Assembly (NCBI GenBank): GCA_035604215.1
Contig: DATNIW010000184.1
Coordinates: 1-14,548 of the forward strand
Direction of reading: 5' to 3'
DNA length: 14,548 bases
Source of the DNA: UBA5070 sp035604215
GTDB taxonomy: Bacteria > Fibrobacterota > Fibrobacteria > UBA5070
The notes beneath the pieces are model-generated. The model had not been told where the DNA came from, searched no databases, and was given only the letters and a program-made list of their open reading frames with translations. Positions 6,914 through 14,548 of the stretch are shown piece after piece. Every line of letters starts with the position of its first letter. Positions within the stretch are counted from its first letter, which is position 1. The translations under genes were made by a program, and so were the position numbers.

Positions 6914-7185
6914 GTCTTTTCAGGTCTCCCTGGGAAGGAAACAAGTGTGTCAAATTCTGGCAATAGTCAGATTCCGCATCCGTCGAGACTCTGTTGCGGC
7001 GACTTGGATCGGAAACTCCGGCTTTCTGCCGAATTCCGTACCATCGACCCGCAGAGCTCGCGACTCCGCGTACCCATTAATCTAACGCGGATTCGGGTGT
7101 CCACAATAGACCGCAGGAAAATGCAACAACTTTTTGTTGCATCCTCGCGTACACCAGACACCGGACCTCGGAACGCCAGCTCCGG
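6914..7185. other. 272-base leader region upstream of cqsA
   Basis: This gap separates the end of the LOG gene from the start of cqsA, both on the minus strand. It must carry the cqsA leader and probably its promoter. I see no convincing gene in it. It contains the hairpin at 7121-7142 and an isolated TTGACA (minus strand, 6953-6948) that has no -10 partner. It is more AT-rich than the flanking genes. Confidence 0.5.
7121..7142 (-). terminator. Perfect 9-bp hairpin, possible LOG-gene terminator
   Basis: ATGCAACAA (7121-7129) and TTGTTGCAT (7134-7142) form a perfect 9-bp inverted repeat with a 4-base loop. On the minus strand it starts about 43 bases after the LOG-family stop codon and is followed by TTTTCC, which fits a weak intrinsic terminator. 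The stem is AT-rich and the T run short. As a near-perfect palindrome upstream of cqsA it could instead be an operator. Confidence 0.45.
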
Positions 7186-8025
7186 TCAGGGCAGCGGATC
7201 CGGCTCCTCGTACCCCACCTTGGGCTTCTGCAGGTGCACTTCGCCCAGCTCCTTCGTGAGGTATTCGAAGGCTTCGTCCACCGAATCCGACCAATGCCAT
7301 AGGGAAAGGTCTTCCGGATCCACCATTCCGGTTTCCACGAAGGCATCCAAGTTCAATACCCGCTCCCAGTATTCTCGTCCGAAGATCACGATGGGTTTGG
7401 GGCGCCCGAGTTTCCCCGTCTGCTTGAGGGTCATGACTTCGAACATCTCGTCCATGGTCCCGAACCCGCCGGGAAAGACCACGATGGCGCGCGAAGTGTG
7501 GACGAACCAGTACTTGCGCAGGAAGAAGTAGTGGAACTGGAAGGCGAGCTCGGGCGTGATCCAGGGGTTGGCGTGCTGCTCGAAGGGGAGGGAAATGTTG
7601 AGGCCCACCGACGGCGCCCCCGCGTCGTAGGCGCCACGGTTGGCCGCCCCCATGATGCCGTGGCCCCCGCCCGAGCACACGATCAGGCCGTGCTTGCCCT
7701 GGGTGGACCAGGTGGAAAGGCGGTGGGCCAGTTCCCGGGCCTGTTCGTAGTAGGGGGCGACCTTCAGGAGCGCCCTGGCCCTGGAAAGCTCCTTGTCCAC
7801 GCCGGTTCTGGCTTCCAACTCGCGGACGGTTTCCTGGGCTTCGTCCAGAGGCGGGGTGCGCGCCGATCCGAAGAACACGATGGTTCCCTCCACGCCCGCC
7901 TTGCGCAATCGCGAGCGCGGTTCCGTGAACTCGGCCAGGATCCGCACCTCTCGGGCTTGGGGCGAATGCATGAACTCGAGGTTCTCGTAGGCCTTGAGGG
8001 AGTGCGGTTCCTTGGGTTCGTGCAT
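7186..8025 (-). CDS. LOG-family nucleotide phosphoribohydrolase (TIGR00730-like)
   Basis: This is a 279-residue cytoplasmic Rossmann-fold protein of the LOG ('lysine decarboxylase-like') family. Members remove ribose 5-phosphate from nucleoside monophosphates, including cytokinin nucleotides in plants and some bacteria. Family motifs are visible: FFGSARTP (51-58), CSGGGHGIMGAANRG (117-131) and PGGFGTMDEMFE (185-196), the last being the PGGxGTxxE signature with catalytic Arg and Glu nearby. It is longer than minimal LOG proteins (about 190 residues) because of N- and C-terminal extensions. ATG 8025 is chosen because GAGG sits seven bases upstream and a strong promoter lies 45-73 bases upstream; the frame open to 8259 runs into the TetR operators. 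It is divergent from the efflux operon. The nucleotide substrate is not predictable, and no link to quorum sensing is implied by the sequence. Confidence 0.88.
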   Translation of the reverse strand: MHEPKEPHSLKAYENLEFMHSPQAREVRILAEFTEPRSRLRKAGVEGTIVFFGSARTPPLDEAQETVRELEARTGVDKELSRARALLKVAPYYEQARELAHRLSTWSTQGKHGLIVCSGGGHGIMGAANRGAYDAGAPSVGLNISLPFEQHANPWITPELAFQFHYFFLRKYWFVHTSRAIVVFPGGFGTMDEMFEVMTLKQTGKLGRPKPIVIFGREYWERVLNLDAFVETGMVDPEDLSLWHWSDSVDEAFEYLTKELGEVHLQKPKVGYEEPDPLP

Positions 8026-8069
8026 CGCTGTGCCTCGGTGGCGTCTTGGGTGGATTCGGGCAGATGGAC

Positions 8070-8098
8070 ATTGTATTCTGCCACAGTCTCCCTGCCAA
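8070..8098 (-). promoter_or_regulatory. Sigma70-type promoter for the LOG-family gene
   Basis: On the minus strand TTGGCA (8098-8093) and TACAAT (8075-8070) are separated by exactly 17 bases. Each matches its consensus hexamer at five of six positions. The predicted start is near 8063, giving a leader of about 37 bases before ATG 8025. It is the best promoter match in the window. It lies about 45 bases from the nearest TetR operator, so repression of this gene by TetR is possible but not obvious. Confidence 0.65.
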
Positions 8099-8134
8099 CG
8101 AATTCCACCCCGCAACTTCCTGGCATGTTTCAAG

Positions 8135-8186
8135 TTGTTCACACCGTCCGGACGGTATTGCTTTTGTACCGTCCGGACGGTATGTT
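8135..8186 (+). promoter_or_regulatory. Dual TetR operator with two overlapping promoter-like elements
   Basis: The perfect palindrome ACCGTCCGGACGGT occurs at 8143-8156 and again at 8168-8181 (16 bp at 8167-8182), with centres 25 bp apart. Promoter-like hexamers bracket each copy: TTGTTC (8135-8140) and TATTGC (8156-8161) around the first, TTGCTT (8158-8163) and TATGTT (8181-8186) around the second, the latter with a 17-base spacer. Bound repressor would block RNA polymerase at either. The location just before tetR predicts autorepression of the tetR-tolC-mfp-rnd operon. The operators are clear; the promoter hexamers are weaker matches. Confidence 0.8.
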
Positions 8187-8195
8187 GTGAATCTC

Positions 8196-8831
8196 GTGAG
8201 CGAAATCGTCCAAAAAAGATCCGCCCATTCTCGGGAAGCCATCCTGGATGCCGCGGCAAGTCTGGTCCACGAACAGGGGGCTTCGTCCCTGACCTTGGAT
8301 GCCACCTGCGCCCGCGCCGGCATGAGCAAGGGCGGCCTCCTCTATCATTTCCGCTCCAAGGAGGATCTTCTCCTGGCCTTGGTGGACCATCGCGAATGCC
8401 TCTTGGAGGAGACCCTCCAGGAAGCTCTGGACACCGATCCGGAAGGCTCCGGGCCCGGAAAACGCCATCGGGCGCTGATCCGCGCCATGTTCGCCATCCT
8501 GCGTTCCGACGAGCCCTACCAGCTCTCCTTCATGGCGGGGATCACCGTGCAACTGATGGCCTCCGGAGGCCACCACCAGCAAGCCCTCTTGGACAAGTTC
8601 CAGCGAAAGGGCGAGTTCTGGAAATCCCTGATGCAGGAAGATGGCGTCCCGGAGATCAAGAGCCTGCTCATCCGGTGCGTGATCGACGGCTTGGTCACCC
8701 ATCAACTCATGCAACAATCCATCCTGGAACCGCGTCTCCTGGACCAGATGGAAGAACACTTGCTCTCTTTGGCCGGAACGGAAACCGGGAATTCTCCCAC
8801 TCCAACACCCCTTCCCACGGAGACGGCATGA
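8196..8831 (+). CDS. TetR-family transcriptional repressor of the efflux operon
   Basis: This 211-residue protein begins with a TetR DNA-binding domain: helix 1 SREAILDAAASLVHEQG (12-28), then the helix-turn-helix LTLDATCARAGMSKGGLLYHFRSKEDLL (two adjoining segments, 32-59), where GLLYHF is the usual recognition-helix end. The C-terminal part (about 70-200) should form the ligand pocket and dimer interface; it is not similar to a subfamily I can name. Starts at GTG 8196 or GTG 8187 are possible; upstream ATGs at 8046 and 8064 would place the operators inside the gene. No strong Shine-Dalgarno is seen, and if the second promoter is used the mRNA would be nearly leaderless. The stop overlaps the tolC start (ATGA). 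Its partner sites are the two palindromes just upstream. The inducer is unknown. Confidence 0.88.
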   Translation: MSEIVQKRSAHSREAILDAAASLVHEQGASSLTLDATCARAGMSKGGLLYHFRSKEDLLLALVDHRECLLEETLQEALDTDPEGSGPGKRHRALIRAMFAILRSDEPYQLSFMAGITVQLMASGGHHQQALLDKFQRKGEFWKSLMQEDGVPEIKSLLIRCVIDGLVTHQLMQQSILEPRLLDQMEEHLLSLAGTETGNSPTPTPLPTETA

Positions 8832-10255
8832 GACGCGTCGCCCTTTGCACCGCCTTCCTCCCCTTGATCGTCCAGGCGGGAGGGCTGGATCTGTCGGAAG
8901 CCCTGAAGGAAGCCGCGACCCAGGGCCCCGACGCGCAGATCCTGCGCAATTCCATCGACAGCGTGCACGGCAGGGTGCGTTCGGTGGAATCCGTCGCCTG
9001 GCCGAAGATTTCGGGATTCGCCAACGCCGGCGTGGGCCAGCAGCCCAACGCGCTCGAGGCTCCCCTGGAAGCCGCCTTCGGAGGCTTGGGCCAGACCCTC
9101 TACAATCTCGACAAGACGGAAGGGGCGCTCGGGGGGGACACCGCCGGGAACATGCGCCCCCTGAATGCGCTCTATTCGGCCATCAACAACGACCCCTACT
9201 ACAACTATTCGTGGGGCATCCAGGTGCAACAGGCGTTGTTCACCTTCGGCAAGGTGAGCACCGCCCTGCGCATGGCCAAGACCCAGGAGCGGATCACCAA
9301 GGCCTCCAGCTTGGCCACGCGCCAGAACATCCAGTCCAACGTGGTGGACCTGTACATCGGGGCCGTCCTGGCCCAGGCCAAAGTGCAGGTGCTCGAGAGC
9401 TCCCTGGCCAGCCAAGCGGAAACCGAGACCTTCCTGGAACGGAACTTCACCAACGGATCGGGAGCCAAGGCCCAGGTGCTTCTGGCGAAATCGAAGCGGA
9501 TTTCGGTCCAGCAGGACATCATCTCGGCCAAGCGGGACGCCCAATCCGCGCGACAGGCGTTCAACCGGACCCTGGGCAGGCCGTCGGATGACACCACTCC
9601 GCTGGACACCAGCGACCTCGCCCAGTTCGAATCGCAGGCACCATCCCGAGAGGAGATCGTGAAGAACGCCCAGAACCAGCGCGAAGACCTGAAGACCCTG
9701 CGCGAGTCCCGGGCCCTCCTGGAGGACCTGTCCTTCATCGACAGGGCCGCCTACTACCCCACCATCGGACTCCAGGGCCAGTTCGGGTTCCTGGTGACCA
9801 GCCAGGACGCGAGCGACATCAAGCACGGCGCCGATTGGGCCAGCCGAGATTGGTCGATCGGGATCGGCATGACCTGGAACATCTTCGACGGATGGTCCAG
9901 CGCGGGAGACGGAGACCAGACCCGAGCCATGGCCAAGACGCTGTCCGTCCGCGAAGGCGACCTGGTCCGCGGGATCGAGATCAACACCGACAGCTACCTG
10001 AGGGACAGGGACGCCGCCGACAGCGCGCTTTCCGCCGCCGTCGAGGGCGTGGCCGCGGCCCGCGAGGCGCGCGATCTCTACCACACCGACCTGGCCTCCG
10101 GCAGCGGGTCGCTTTCCGACCTCCTCTCCGCCGAGGACGGTCTCGACAACGCGGAATTCGGTTGGCTCGCGGCGCGGCTCGCGCGGGCGAAGGCTTGCAT
10201 CCATCTCTCCCTCGTCCAGGGCCAGGACCTGATTCCCTTCTCGGAGGCTCCATGA
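8828..10255 (+). CDS. TolC-family outer-membrane efflux protein
   Basis: This 475-residue protein should trimerise into the outer-membrane channel of the tripartite pump. A short signal peptide (residues 1-17, ending VQA) precedes LDLSEALKEAATQGP, the usual start of the first OEP repeat. Two long helical repeats are visible, each followed by beta-strand-rich stretches (NYSWGIQVQQALFTFGK near residue 125, and WSIGIGMTWNIFDGWSSAG near 345), as expected for the duplicated OEP fold. The insertion of about 45 residues before the first strand (PNALEAPLEAAFGGLGQTLY onward) is longer than in many homologues. ATG 8828 has GGAGA five bases upstream and overlaps the tetR stop by 4 bases; the stop overlaps the next gene likewise. 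No lipobox is seen, unlike OprM-type channels. Confidence 0.9.
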   Translation: MRRVALCTAFLPLIVQAGGLDLSEALKEAATQGPDAQILRNSIDSVHGRVRSVESVAWPKISGFANAGVGQQPNALEAPLEAAFGGLGQTLYNLDKTEGALGGDTAGNMRPLNALYSAINNDPYYNYSWGIQVQQALFTFGKVSTALRMAKTQERITKASSLATRQNIQSNVVDLYIGAVLAQAKVQVLESSLASQAETETFLERNFTNGSGAKAQVLLAKSKRISVQQDIISAKRDAQSARQAFNRTLGRPSDDTTPLDTSDLAQFESQAPSREEIVKNAQNQREDLKTLRESRALLEDLSFIDRAAYYPTIGLQGQFGFLVTSQDASDIKHGADWASRDWSIGIGMTWNIFDGWSSAGDGDQTRAMAKTLSVREGDLVRGIEINTDSYLRDRDAADSALSAAVEGVAAAREARDLYHTDLASGSGSLSDLLSAEDGLDNAEFGWLAARLARAKACIHLSLVQGQDLIPFSEAP

Positions 10256-11286
10256 ACACGAAGATCCTGTCGGCGATTTCCCTCCTGGCCTTGCTGGCCG
10301 GATGCCAGAAGAAGGGCGGCGCCGTGGACGCCACCGGGGCGACGAGCATCGACACCGCGGCGGTTCCCGTCGTGGTCGCCGAGATCCGGAGCATCCCGTG
10401 GAACGACTGGGCCAGCTATTCGGCCGACCTGCGCGGCGTGGACGACGCGGTGCTGGTGACCACCGCCGCCGGCGTGGTGCATTCGATCGCGAACGTGGGA
10501 ACCCGGGCCCGGGCCGGACAGGACCTGTGCAACATCGAGTCCGACCGGTACAAGGTGCAGATGGAGGCCGCGAAGGCCGCCTGGGACGCCGCGGCCAGCC
10601 AGCTGGACATCACCACCAAGAACGTGGAGGCCGGAAGCGTGGGGAAGACAGCCCTCCAAGGTCTGGCCGCCCAGACGTTCTCCGCCCAGGCACAGTACCT
10701 GGGCGCGAAGAAGCTCTACGACGAAAGCCGTTGCCAGGCGCCTTTCGCCGGCATCGTGGCCAGCAAGATGGTGAACCAGTGGCAGGCCGTGAACGCGGGC
10801 ACGCCCATGCTGCGGATGGTCCGCCTGGACCGTCTGGAAGCCGACTTCACCGTGCCTGAAGCCGAATCGCACGGCATGAAACCGGGTCTGCCGGTGCAAT
10901 TCTCGCTCTTGGACGCGCCCGACCGCATCTACAAGGGCACGGTGTCTTCCGTGGATCTCTCCATCGACGCCCGTGACCGCACCATGGGCGCCAAGGTGGT
11001 GATTTCCAATTCCGACGGAAAGCTGAAACCCGGCATGGTGGGCCGGGCCAGGGTCCTTCGCCGCAACTTCGCCTCGGCGGTGGTCGTGCCCTCGGATGCC
11101 CTGCTGCGCCAGGAAAGCGGCGTGTTCGCGGCCATCGTCCGCGACGGGGTGGCCCACATGGTGCAGGTCGAGCTGGGATCGGCCCAAGGAGATTCCGTCC
11201 TGGTGCTGTCGGGCTTGAGCTCGGGCGACCGTCTGGTGGTCCGCGGAGCGTTCCGGGTGTCGGAAGGCGCCCGCGTGAAGGAGTAG
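10252..11286 (+). CDS. RND membrane-fusion (periplasmic adaptor) lipoprotein
   Basis: This 344-residue HlyD/AcrA-like adaptor should link the RND pump to the outer-membrane channel. The N terminus is a lipoprotein signal with LLAGC at 14-18, so C18 would be acylated and anchored in the inner membrane. A biotinyl/lipoyl-like half (GVVHSIANVGTRARAGQDLC, about 78-97) is followed by a short alpha-hairpin (about 105-155), the second lipoyl half (CQAPFAGIVASK), a beta-barrel domain (about 185-265, KPGMVGRARVLR) and a membrane-proximal domain. The hairpin is shorter than in AcrA (397 residues). ATG 10252 has GGAGG four bases upstream and an ATGA overlap with the channel gene. Only three bases separate its stop from the pump start. 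Confidence 0.9.
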   Translation: MNTKILSAISLLALLAGCQKKGGAVDATGATSIDTAAVPVVVAEIRSIPWNDWASYSADLRGVDDAVLVTTAAGVVHSIANVGTRARAGQDLCNIESDRYKVQMEAAKAAWDAAASQLDITTKNVEAGSVGKTALQGLAAQTFSAQAQYLGAKKLYDESRCQAPFAGIVASKMVNQWQAVNAGTPMLRMVRLDRLEADFTVPEAESHGMKPGLPVQFSLLDAPDRIYKGTVSSVDLSIDARDRTMGAKVVISNSDGKLKPGMVGRARVLRRNFASAVVVPSDALLRQESGVFAAIVRDGVAHMVQVELGSAQGDSVLVLSGLSSGDRLVVRGAFRVSEGARVKE

Positions 11287-11289
11287 CGT

Positions 11290-14200
11290 ATGCTGACCAA
11301 ATTCGCGGTCAAGAATCCCGTCACCATCCTGGTGCTGGCGGCCATGATCCTCCTGGCCAGCGCCTCCAGCTACATCTCGCTGCCGCGCGAGTCGTTCCCG
11401 GAGGTGAAGATCCCGTTGATCTTCGTGAACACCGTGTACGCCGGAGCCTCGCCCGAGGACATCGAGAAGCTCGTCACCGAGAAGATCGAAGACAAGCTCG
11501 ACGGGGTGGACGGCGTCAAGAAGGTCACCAGCCAGTCGATGGAATCCGTCTCGGCCATCCAGGTGGAATTCAACACCAACGTGGACGTGGAGACGGCGCT
11601 GCGAAGAGTTCGAGACAAGGTCGACGAGGCCAAGGCCGACCTGCCCACCGACGCCGACCAGCCCCTGGTGGAGGAGCTCAACTTCTCGAACATCCCCGTG
11701 TTCATCGTGACCTTGACCTCCAACTACGACATGGACCGCCTGGAGCAGATCGCCGACCGCCTGAAGGACCGGATCGGGGTCCTTCCCGGCGTGCTGGAGG
11801 CCAAGGTCACCGGCAAGCAGGACAAGGAGATCGCGGTCGACATCGATCCCGCCAAGCTCAAGGCCTACGGCCTCAGCCTGCACGACGTGGACGCGGCGGT
11901 CCAGGCGCAGCACCGGAACATCCCGGGCGGCTCACTGCGCGCCGGCGGCAATACCTACACCATCAAGGTGACGGGCGAAATCAAGGACCCAAGCGAATTC
12001 GCCGACATCGTCGTGCGCGCGGACGGCCCCAAGATCGTGCGCATCCGGGACCTGGGGACGGCCCGCTTCGAATGGGCGCGGGACCGAAGCAGCATCGTGC
12101 TGTTCAACGGAAAGCCGGCACTCGCCATCACCGTCACCAAACGCACCGGCGAGAACATCATCAACCTGATCGACGCCGCGAAGAAGGAGGTCGAAGCCGA
12201 GGCGAAGACCTGGCCCGTGGGAACCGTGGCGGACTACTCCTTCGACCAATCCGTGCAGATCCGCGAGATGGTGGGCGAGCTGACCAACCATATCATCACG
12301 GGATTGTTCCTGGTCATCGGAATCCTCACCTTCTTCCTGGGCTTCCGGAACTCGTTCTTCATCTCCACCGCGATCCCCTTCTCCATGGGCATCGGGTTGA
12401 TCGTGCTCCAGGTCATGGGTGTCACCATGAACATGGTGGTGCTCTTCGCCCTGGTCCTGGCGCTGGGCATGCTGGTGGACGACGGCATCGTGGTGGTGGA
12501 GAACATCTATCGACACCTGTCCATGGGGAAGACCCGCAAGCAAGCCGCCATCGACGGCACCAACGAGGTGACTCTCCCGGTCGCCACCGCCACCCTGACC
12601 ACGGTCTCGGCGTTCCTCCCCATCCTGTGGATGCCCGGCATCATGGGCAGCTTCATGAAGTACATGCCCATCACGGTCACCGTGACCCTGGCGGGATCGC
12701 TGTTCGTGGCCTTCATCTTCAACCCCGTCTTCGCCTCGCTGTTCATGGAGAACAACCCCGCCCACCACGACGACGAGGGCAAGGGGCTGTTCATGCGCTT
12801 CAAGGCCTTCTACGGGAAGACCCTGCAGGGATTCCTGCACCGACCGCTGATCCTCATGGGCATCTGCTTCCTGTTCGTGGCGTCCAGCTTCGTCGCCTAC
12901 GGACTCTCCGGACAGGGCGTTTCGTTCTTCCCGCAATCCGAGCCGGAGGTCATCGCGGCCGAGGTGGAAGGGCCGTTGGGCCTGGACATCTACAGCACCG
13001 AGAAGGCCATCGTCAAGCTCCAGGACGCGGCCATGCACATCCCTCCCGCCGACGCCGACGTCTCTTCCGTGACCACCATCGTCGGCACCGGGAAGCCCGA
13101 CATGAACCTGGGCTCCACCAAGGCCGAGCCGAACAAGGCCTACATCGACGTCAAGTTCGCCAAGTACGAGGACCGTCGCGTCGATTCCTGGAAGAGCCTT
13201 GCCTGGATGCAGAAGAACCTCCCCGTCCTGCTCCCCGGATGGAACGTCAAGGTCAAGCAGCAGCAGAACGGTCCGCCGCAGGGCAAGCCCGTGGAGCTTC
13301 TGATCCAAGGCGACGACTTCAACGTGCTGGGACGCTATTCGGACTCCGTGGTCTCCCGCCTCAAGCAGATCCCCGAGCTCACGAACGTGACCACCGACTA
13401 CGACCCCGCGCAGCCGGAACTGCGCATCGACATCGATCGGGAGCGGGCCAAGCGCTTCGGATTGGGCACCACGGACGTGGCCATGGCGGTGCGCGGCTCC
13501 ATGTACGGGTACGAATCTGGGAAGTACCGCGTGGGCAAAGACGAGTACAAGGTCATGGTCCGGATGGACACCGCGGCCCGCGAGAATTTCCAGGCCGTCG
13601 ACCAGATCACCATCTCGAAGGACGGGGTCGTGGTACCCCTTTCGTCCGTGGCCACGTTCACCCAGGACGCGAGCGTGTCGGCGGTGAACCGCCTGGACCG
13701 GGTCCGCACCGTGCAGGTGTCCGCCGAGCTCGCCCCGGGACAGCACGACGAGTCCGGCCCCAAGGCCAAGGCGCAGGCCTCCATCCAGAACCTGGATCTT
13801 CCGGCGGGTTACGCCATCCGCCCCGGCACGGGTTCCAAGGACCAGGACGAAACCAAGGCTTTCATGGTCAAGGCGATGATGGTGGCCGTGGGCCTGGTCT
13901 TCTTCACGATGGTGCTGCAGTTCAATTCCATCTTCCAGCCGTTGCTGATCCTGGTGGGCGTGGTCCTGGCCCTGGGCGGCGTCTTCTGGGGCCTCACCAT
14001 CGTGCACGTGCAGATGTCCATCATCATGACGGGAATCGGCATCATCGCCCTGGCCGGGGTGGTAGCCAAGAACGGCATCGTGCTGATCGATTTCATGAAC
14101 CACCTCCGCGCCGAAGGCCGGCCTCTGGAAGAGGTGGCGGTGGAAGGAGGCAAGACCAGGTTGCGTCCGGTCCTGCTCACGGCCATCACCGCCATGATCG

Positions 14201-14469
14201 GGCTCCTCCCCATGGCCACCGGCAAGGGCATCGACTGGCTGCACCTGGGACTGGTCACCAAGTCCCAGACCTCCGGGATGTGGGCGCCACTTGCCTGGGC
14301 CATCTTCTGGGGCCTGCTGTTCAACACCATGCTGGTGCTGGTCGTGACGCCGGTGCTCTACTACTCCTACTACCACATCCTGGAGAAGATCGCGGTGTGG
14401 CGGGGCAAGCCCATTCCTTCCTACGTGCCGGTGGAAGAGCCGCCGTTCGAGGGGCACGAGGGGCACTGA
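11290..14469 (+). CDS. RND-family inner-membrane efflux pump, AcrB-like
   Basis: This 1059-residue protein is a proton-driven exporter of hydrophobic or amphiphilic compounds. It has the normal RND plan: TM1 (about 11-29), a large periplasmic loop (30-335), TM2-6 (336-480), a linking helix, TM7 (about 520-543), a second loop (545-870) and TM8-12 (870-1037). Proton-relay residues are present: D397/D398 in LGMLVDDGIVVVEN (TM4) and K927 in GVVAKNGIVLIDF (TM10), corresponding to D407, D408 and K940 of AcrB. Size matches AcrB (1049). AAGGAG (11278-11283) lies six bases before ATG 11290. It is the last gene of the tetR operon in view. The substrate is not predictable; the QS ketone is one speculative candidate. 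The His-rich C terminus (EGHEGH) is a minor oddity. Heavy-metal (CzcA) membership is less likely. Confidence 0.93.
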   Translation: MLTKFAVKNPVTILVLAAMILLASASSYISLPRESFPEVKIPLIFVNTVYAGASPEDIEKLVTEKIEDKLDGVDGVKKVTSQSMESVSAIQVEFNTNVDVETALRRVRDKVDEAKADLPTDADQPLVEELNFSNIPVFIVTLTSNYDMDRLEQIADRLKDRIGVLPGVLEAKVTGKQDKEIAVDIDPAKLKAYGLSLHDVDAAVQAQHRNIPGGSLRAGGNTYTIKVTGEIKDPSEFADIVVRADGPKIVRIRDLGTARFEWARDRSSIVLFNGKPALAITVTKRTGENIINLIDAAKKEVEAEAKTWPVGTVADYSFDQSVQIREMVGELTNHIITGLFLVIGILTFFLGFRNSFFISTAIPFSMGIGLIVLQVMGVTMNMVVLFALVLALGMLVDDGIVVVENIYRHLSMGKTRKQAAIDGTNEVTLPVATATLTTVSAFLPILWMPGIMGSFMKYMPITVTVTLAGSLFVAFIFNPVFASLFMENNPAHHDDEGKGLFMRFKAFYGKTLQGFLHRPLILMGICFLFVASSFVAYGLSGQGVSFFPQSEPEVIAAEVEGPLGLDIYSTEKAIVKLQDAAMHIPPADADVSSVTTIVGTGKPDMNLGSTKAEPNKAYIDVKFAKYEDRRVDSWKSLAWMQKNLPVLLPGWNVKVKQQQNGPPQGKPVELLIQGDDFNVLGRYSDSVVSRLKQIPELTNVTTDYDPAQPELRIDIDRERAKRFGLGTTDVAMAVRGSMYGYESGKYRVGKDEYKVMVRMDTAARENFQAVDQITISKDGVVVPLSSVATFTQDASVSAVNRLDRVRTVQVSAELAPGQHDESGPKAKAQASIQNLDLPAGYAIRPGTGSKDQDETKAFMVKAMMVAVGLVFFTMVLQFNSIFQPLLILVGVVLALGGVFWGLTIVHVQMSIIMTGIGIIALAGVVAKNGIVLIDFMNHLRAEGRPLEEVAVEGGKTRLRPVLLTAITAMIGLLPMATGKGIDWLHLGLVTKSQTSGMWAPLAWAIFWGLLFNTMLVLVVTPVLYYSYYHILEKIAVWRGKPIPSYVPVEEPPFEGHEGH

Positions 14470-14483
14470 GCACGGCCCGCCGG

Positions 14484-14548
14484 CCTTCGATACAACGGCC
14501 CGTTCCCTGAGTGACCGACCTTCGGTCGGTTGTATCGAGGAGCGGGCC
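14484..14548. promoter_or_regulatory. Nested inverted repeats with a TetR-type box at the window edge
   Basis: After the pump stop, three inverted repeats overlap: TCGATACAAC (14487-14496) with GTTGTATCGA (14529-14538); ACCGACC (14514-14520) with GGTCGGT (14524-14530), loop TTC; and GGCCCG (14498-14503) with CGGGCC (14543-14548). The middle one looks like a TetR-family operator and its ACCG...CGGT ends resemble those upstream of tetR. No T run follows, so it is not a typical terminator. It may control the next gene, which lies outside the window. Confidence 0.5.

Larger units (their letters stand above)
8026..8195. other. Divergent LOG/tetR intergenic region
   Basis: This 170-base segment holds, from left to right, the LOG leader, the LOG promoter (8070-8098) and the dual TetR operator with overlapping promoter-like hexamers (8135-8186). 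The plus-strand frame of tetR is open through it, but starting there would translate across the operators, so I treat it as regulatory. Confidence 0.6.

Noticed and set aside
6948..6953. Perfect TTGACA on the minus strand upstream of cqsA
   Set aside because: At 17-18 bases downstream the sequence is GGGAGA/GGAGAC, not a -10 element, so I do not call a promoter.
10078..11913. Minus-strand open frame of 611 codons across the channel, adaptor and pump genes
   Set aside because: It spans three well-supported plus-strand genes, and its composition is antisense-like with no motifs.
11932..14466. Minus-strand open frame of 844 codons opposite the pump gene
   Set aside because: The translation is His/Asp/Gly/Val-rich repetitive antisense sequence, typical of the reverse of a GC-rich gene; the plus strand has full RND motifs.

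Overview
The window looks like chromosomal DNA from a GC-rich Gram-negative (diderm) bacterium. It encodes a periplasmic or lipoprotein lytic transglycosylase, a TolC-type outer-membrane channel, a lipoprotein membrane-fusion protein, an RND pump and GreB, all of which imply an outer membrane. I cannot place the phylum from sequence alone; a deep-branching diderm such as a fibrobacterial or deltaproteobacterial lineage is only a guess.

Layout. (a) 1-255: the end of a 108-bp tandem repeat array. (b) 270-3124, plus strand: an Slt-type soluble lytic transglycosylase followed, with a 4-base overlap, by a DMT/EamA-like membrane transporter. (c) 3135-3265: a short intergenic element with 11-bp terminal inverted repeats and internal hairpins. 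(d) 3313-3783, minus strand: greB. (e) 4019-5701, plus strand, and 5711-6913, minus strand: a hybrid sensor histidine kinase and a PLP-dependent CqsA-type alpha-hydroxyketone autoinducer synthase, tail to tail with only 9 bases between stop codons. (f) 7186-8025, minus strand: a LOG-family nucleotide phosphoribohydrolase with a good sigma70-type promoter. (g) 8196-14469, plus strand: a tetR-tolC-mfp-rnd efflux operon, preceded by two copies of the palindrome ACCGTCCGGACGGT. (h) 14484-14548: nested inverted repeats at the window edge, including a TetR-type box.

The most interesting part is (e). The synthase resembles Vibrio CqsA along most of its length. The adjacent kinase has the six-helix membrane sensor, phospho-acceptor histidine position (H192) and C-terminal receiver of CqsS, the CAI-1 receptor. 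Together they look like a self-contained alpha-hydroxyketone (CAI-1/LAI-1-like) quorum-sensing module. No phosphotransfer protein (LuxU type) or output regulator (LuxO or LqsR type) lies within the window, so the downstream pathway is open.

The efflux operon is a compact, translationally coupled, probably autorepressed unit: the repressor, outer-membrane channel, adaptor and inner-membrane pump overlap by 4 bases or are separated by 3. All similarity statements come from reading motifs and recalling family sequences; no database search was run.
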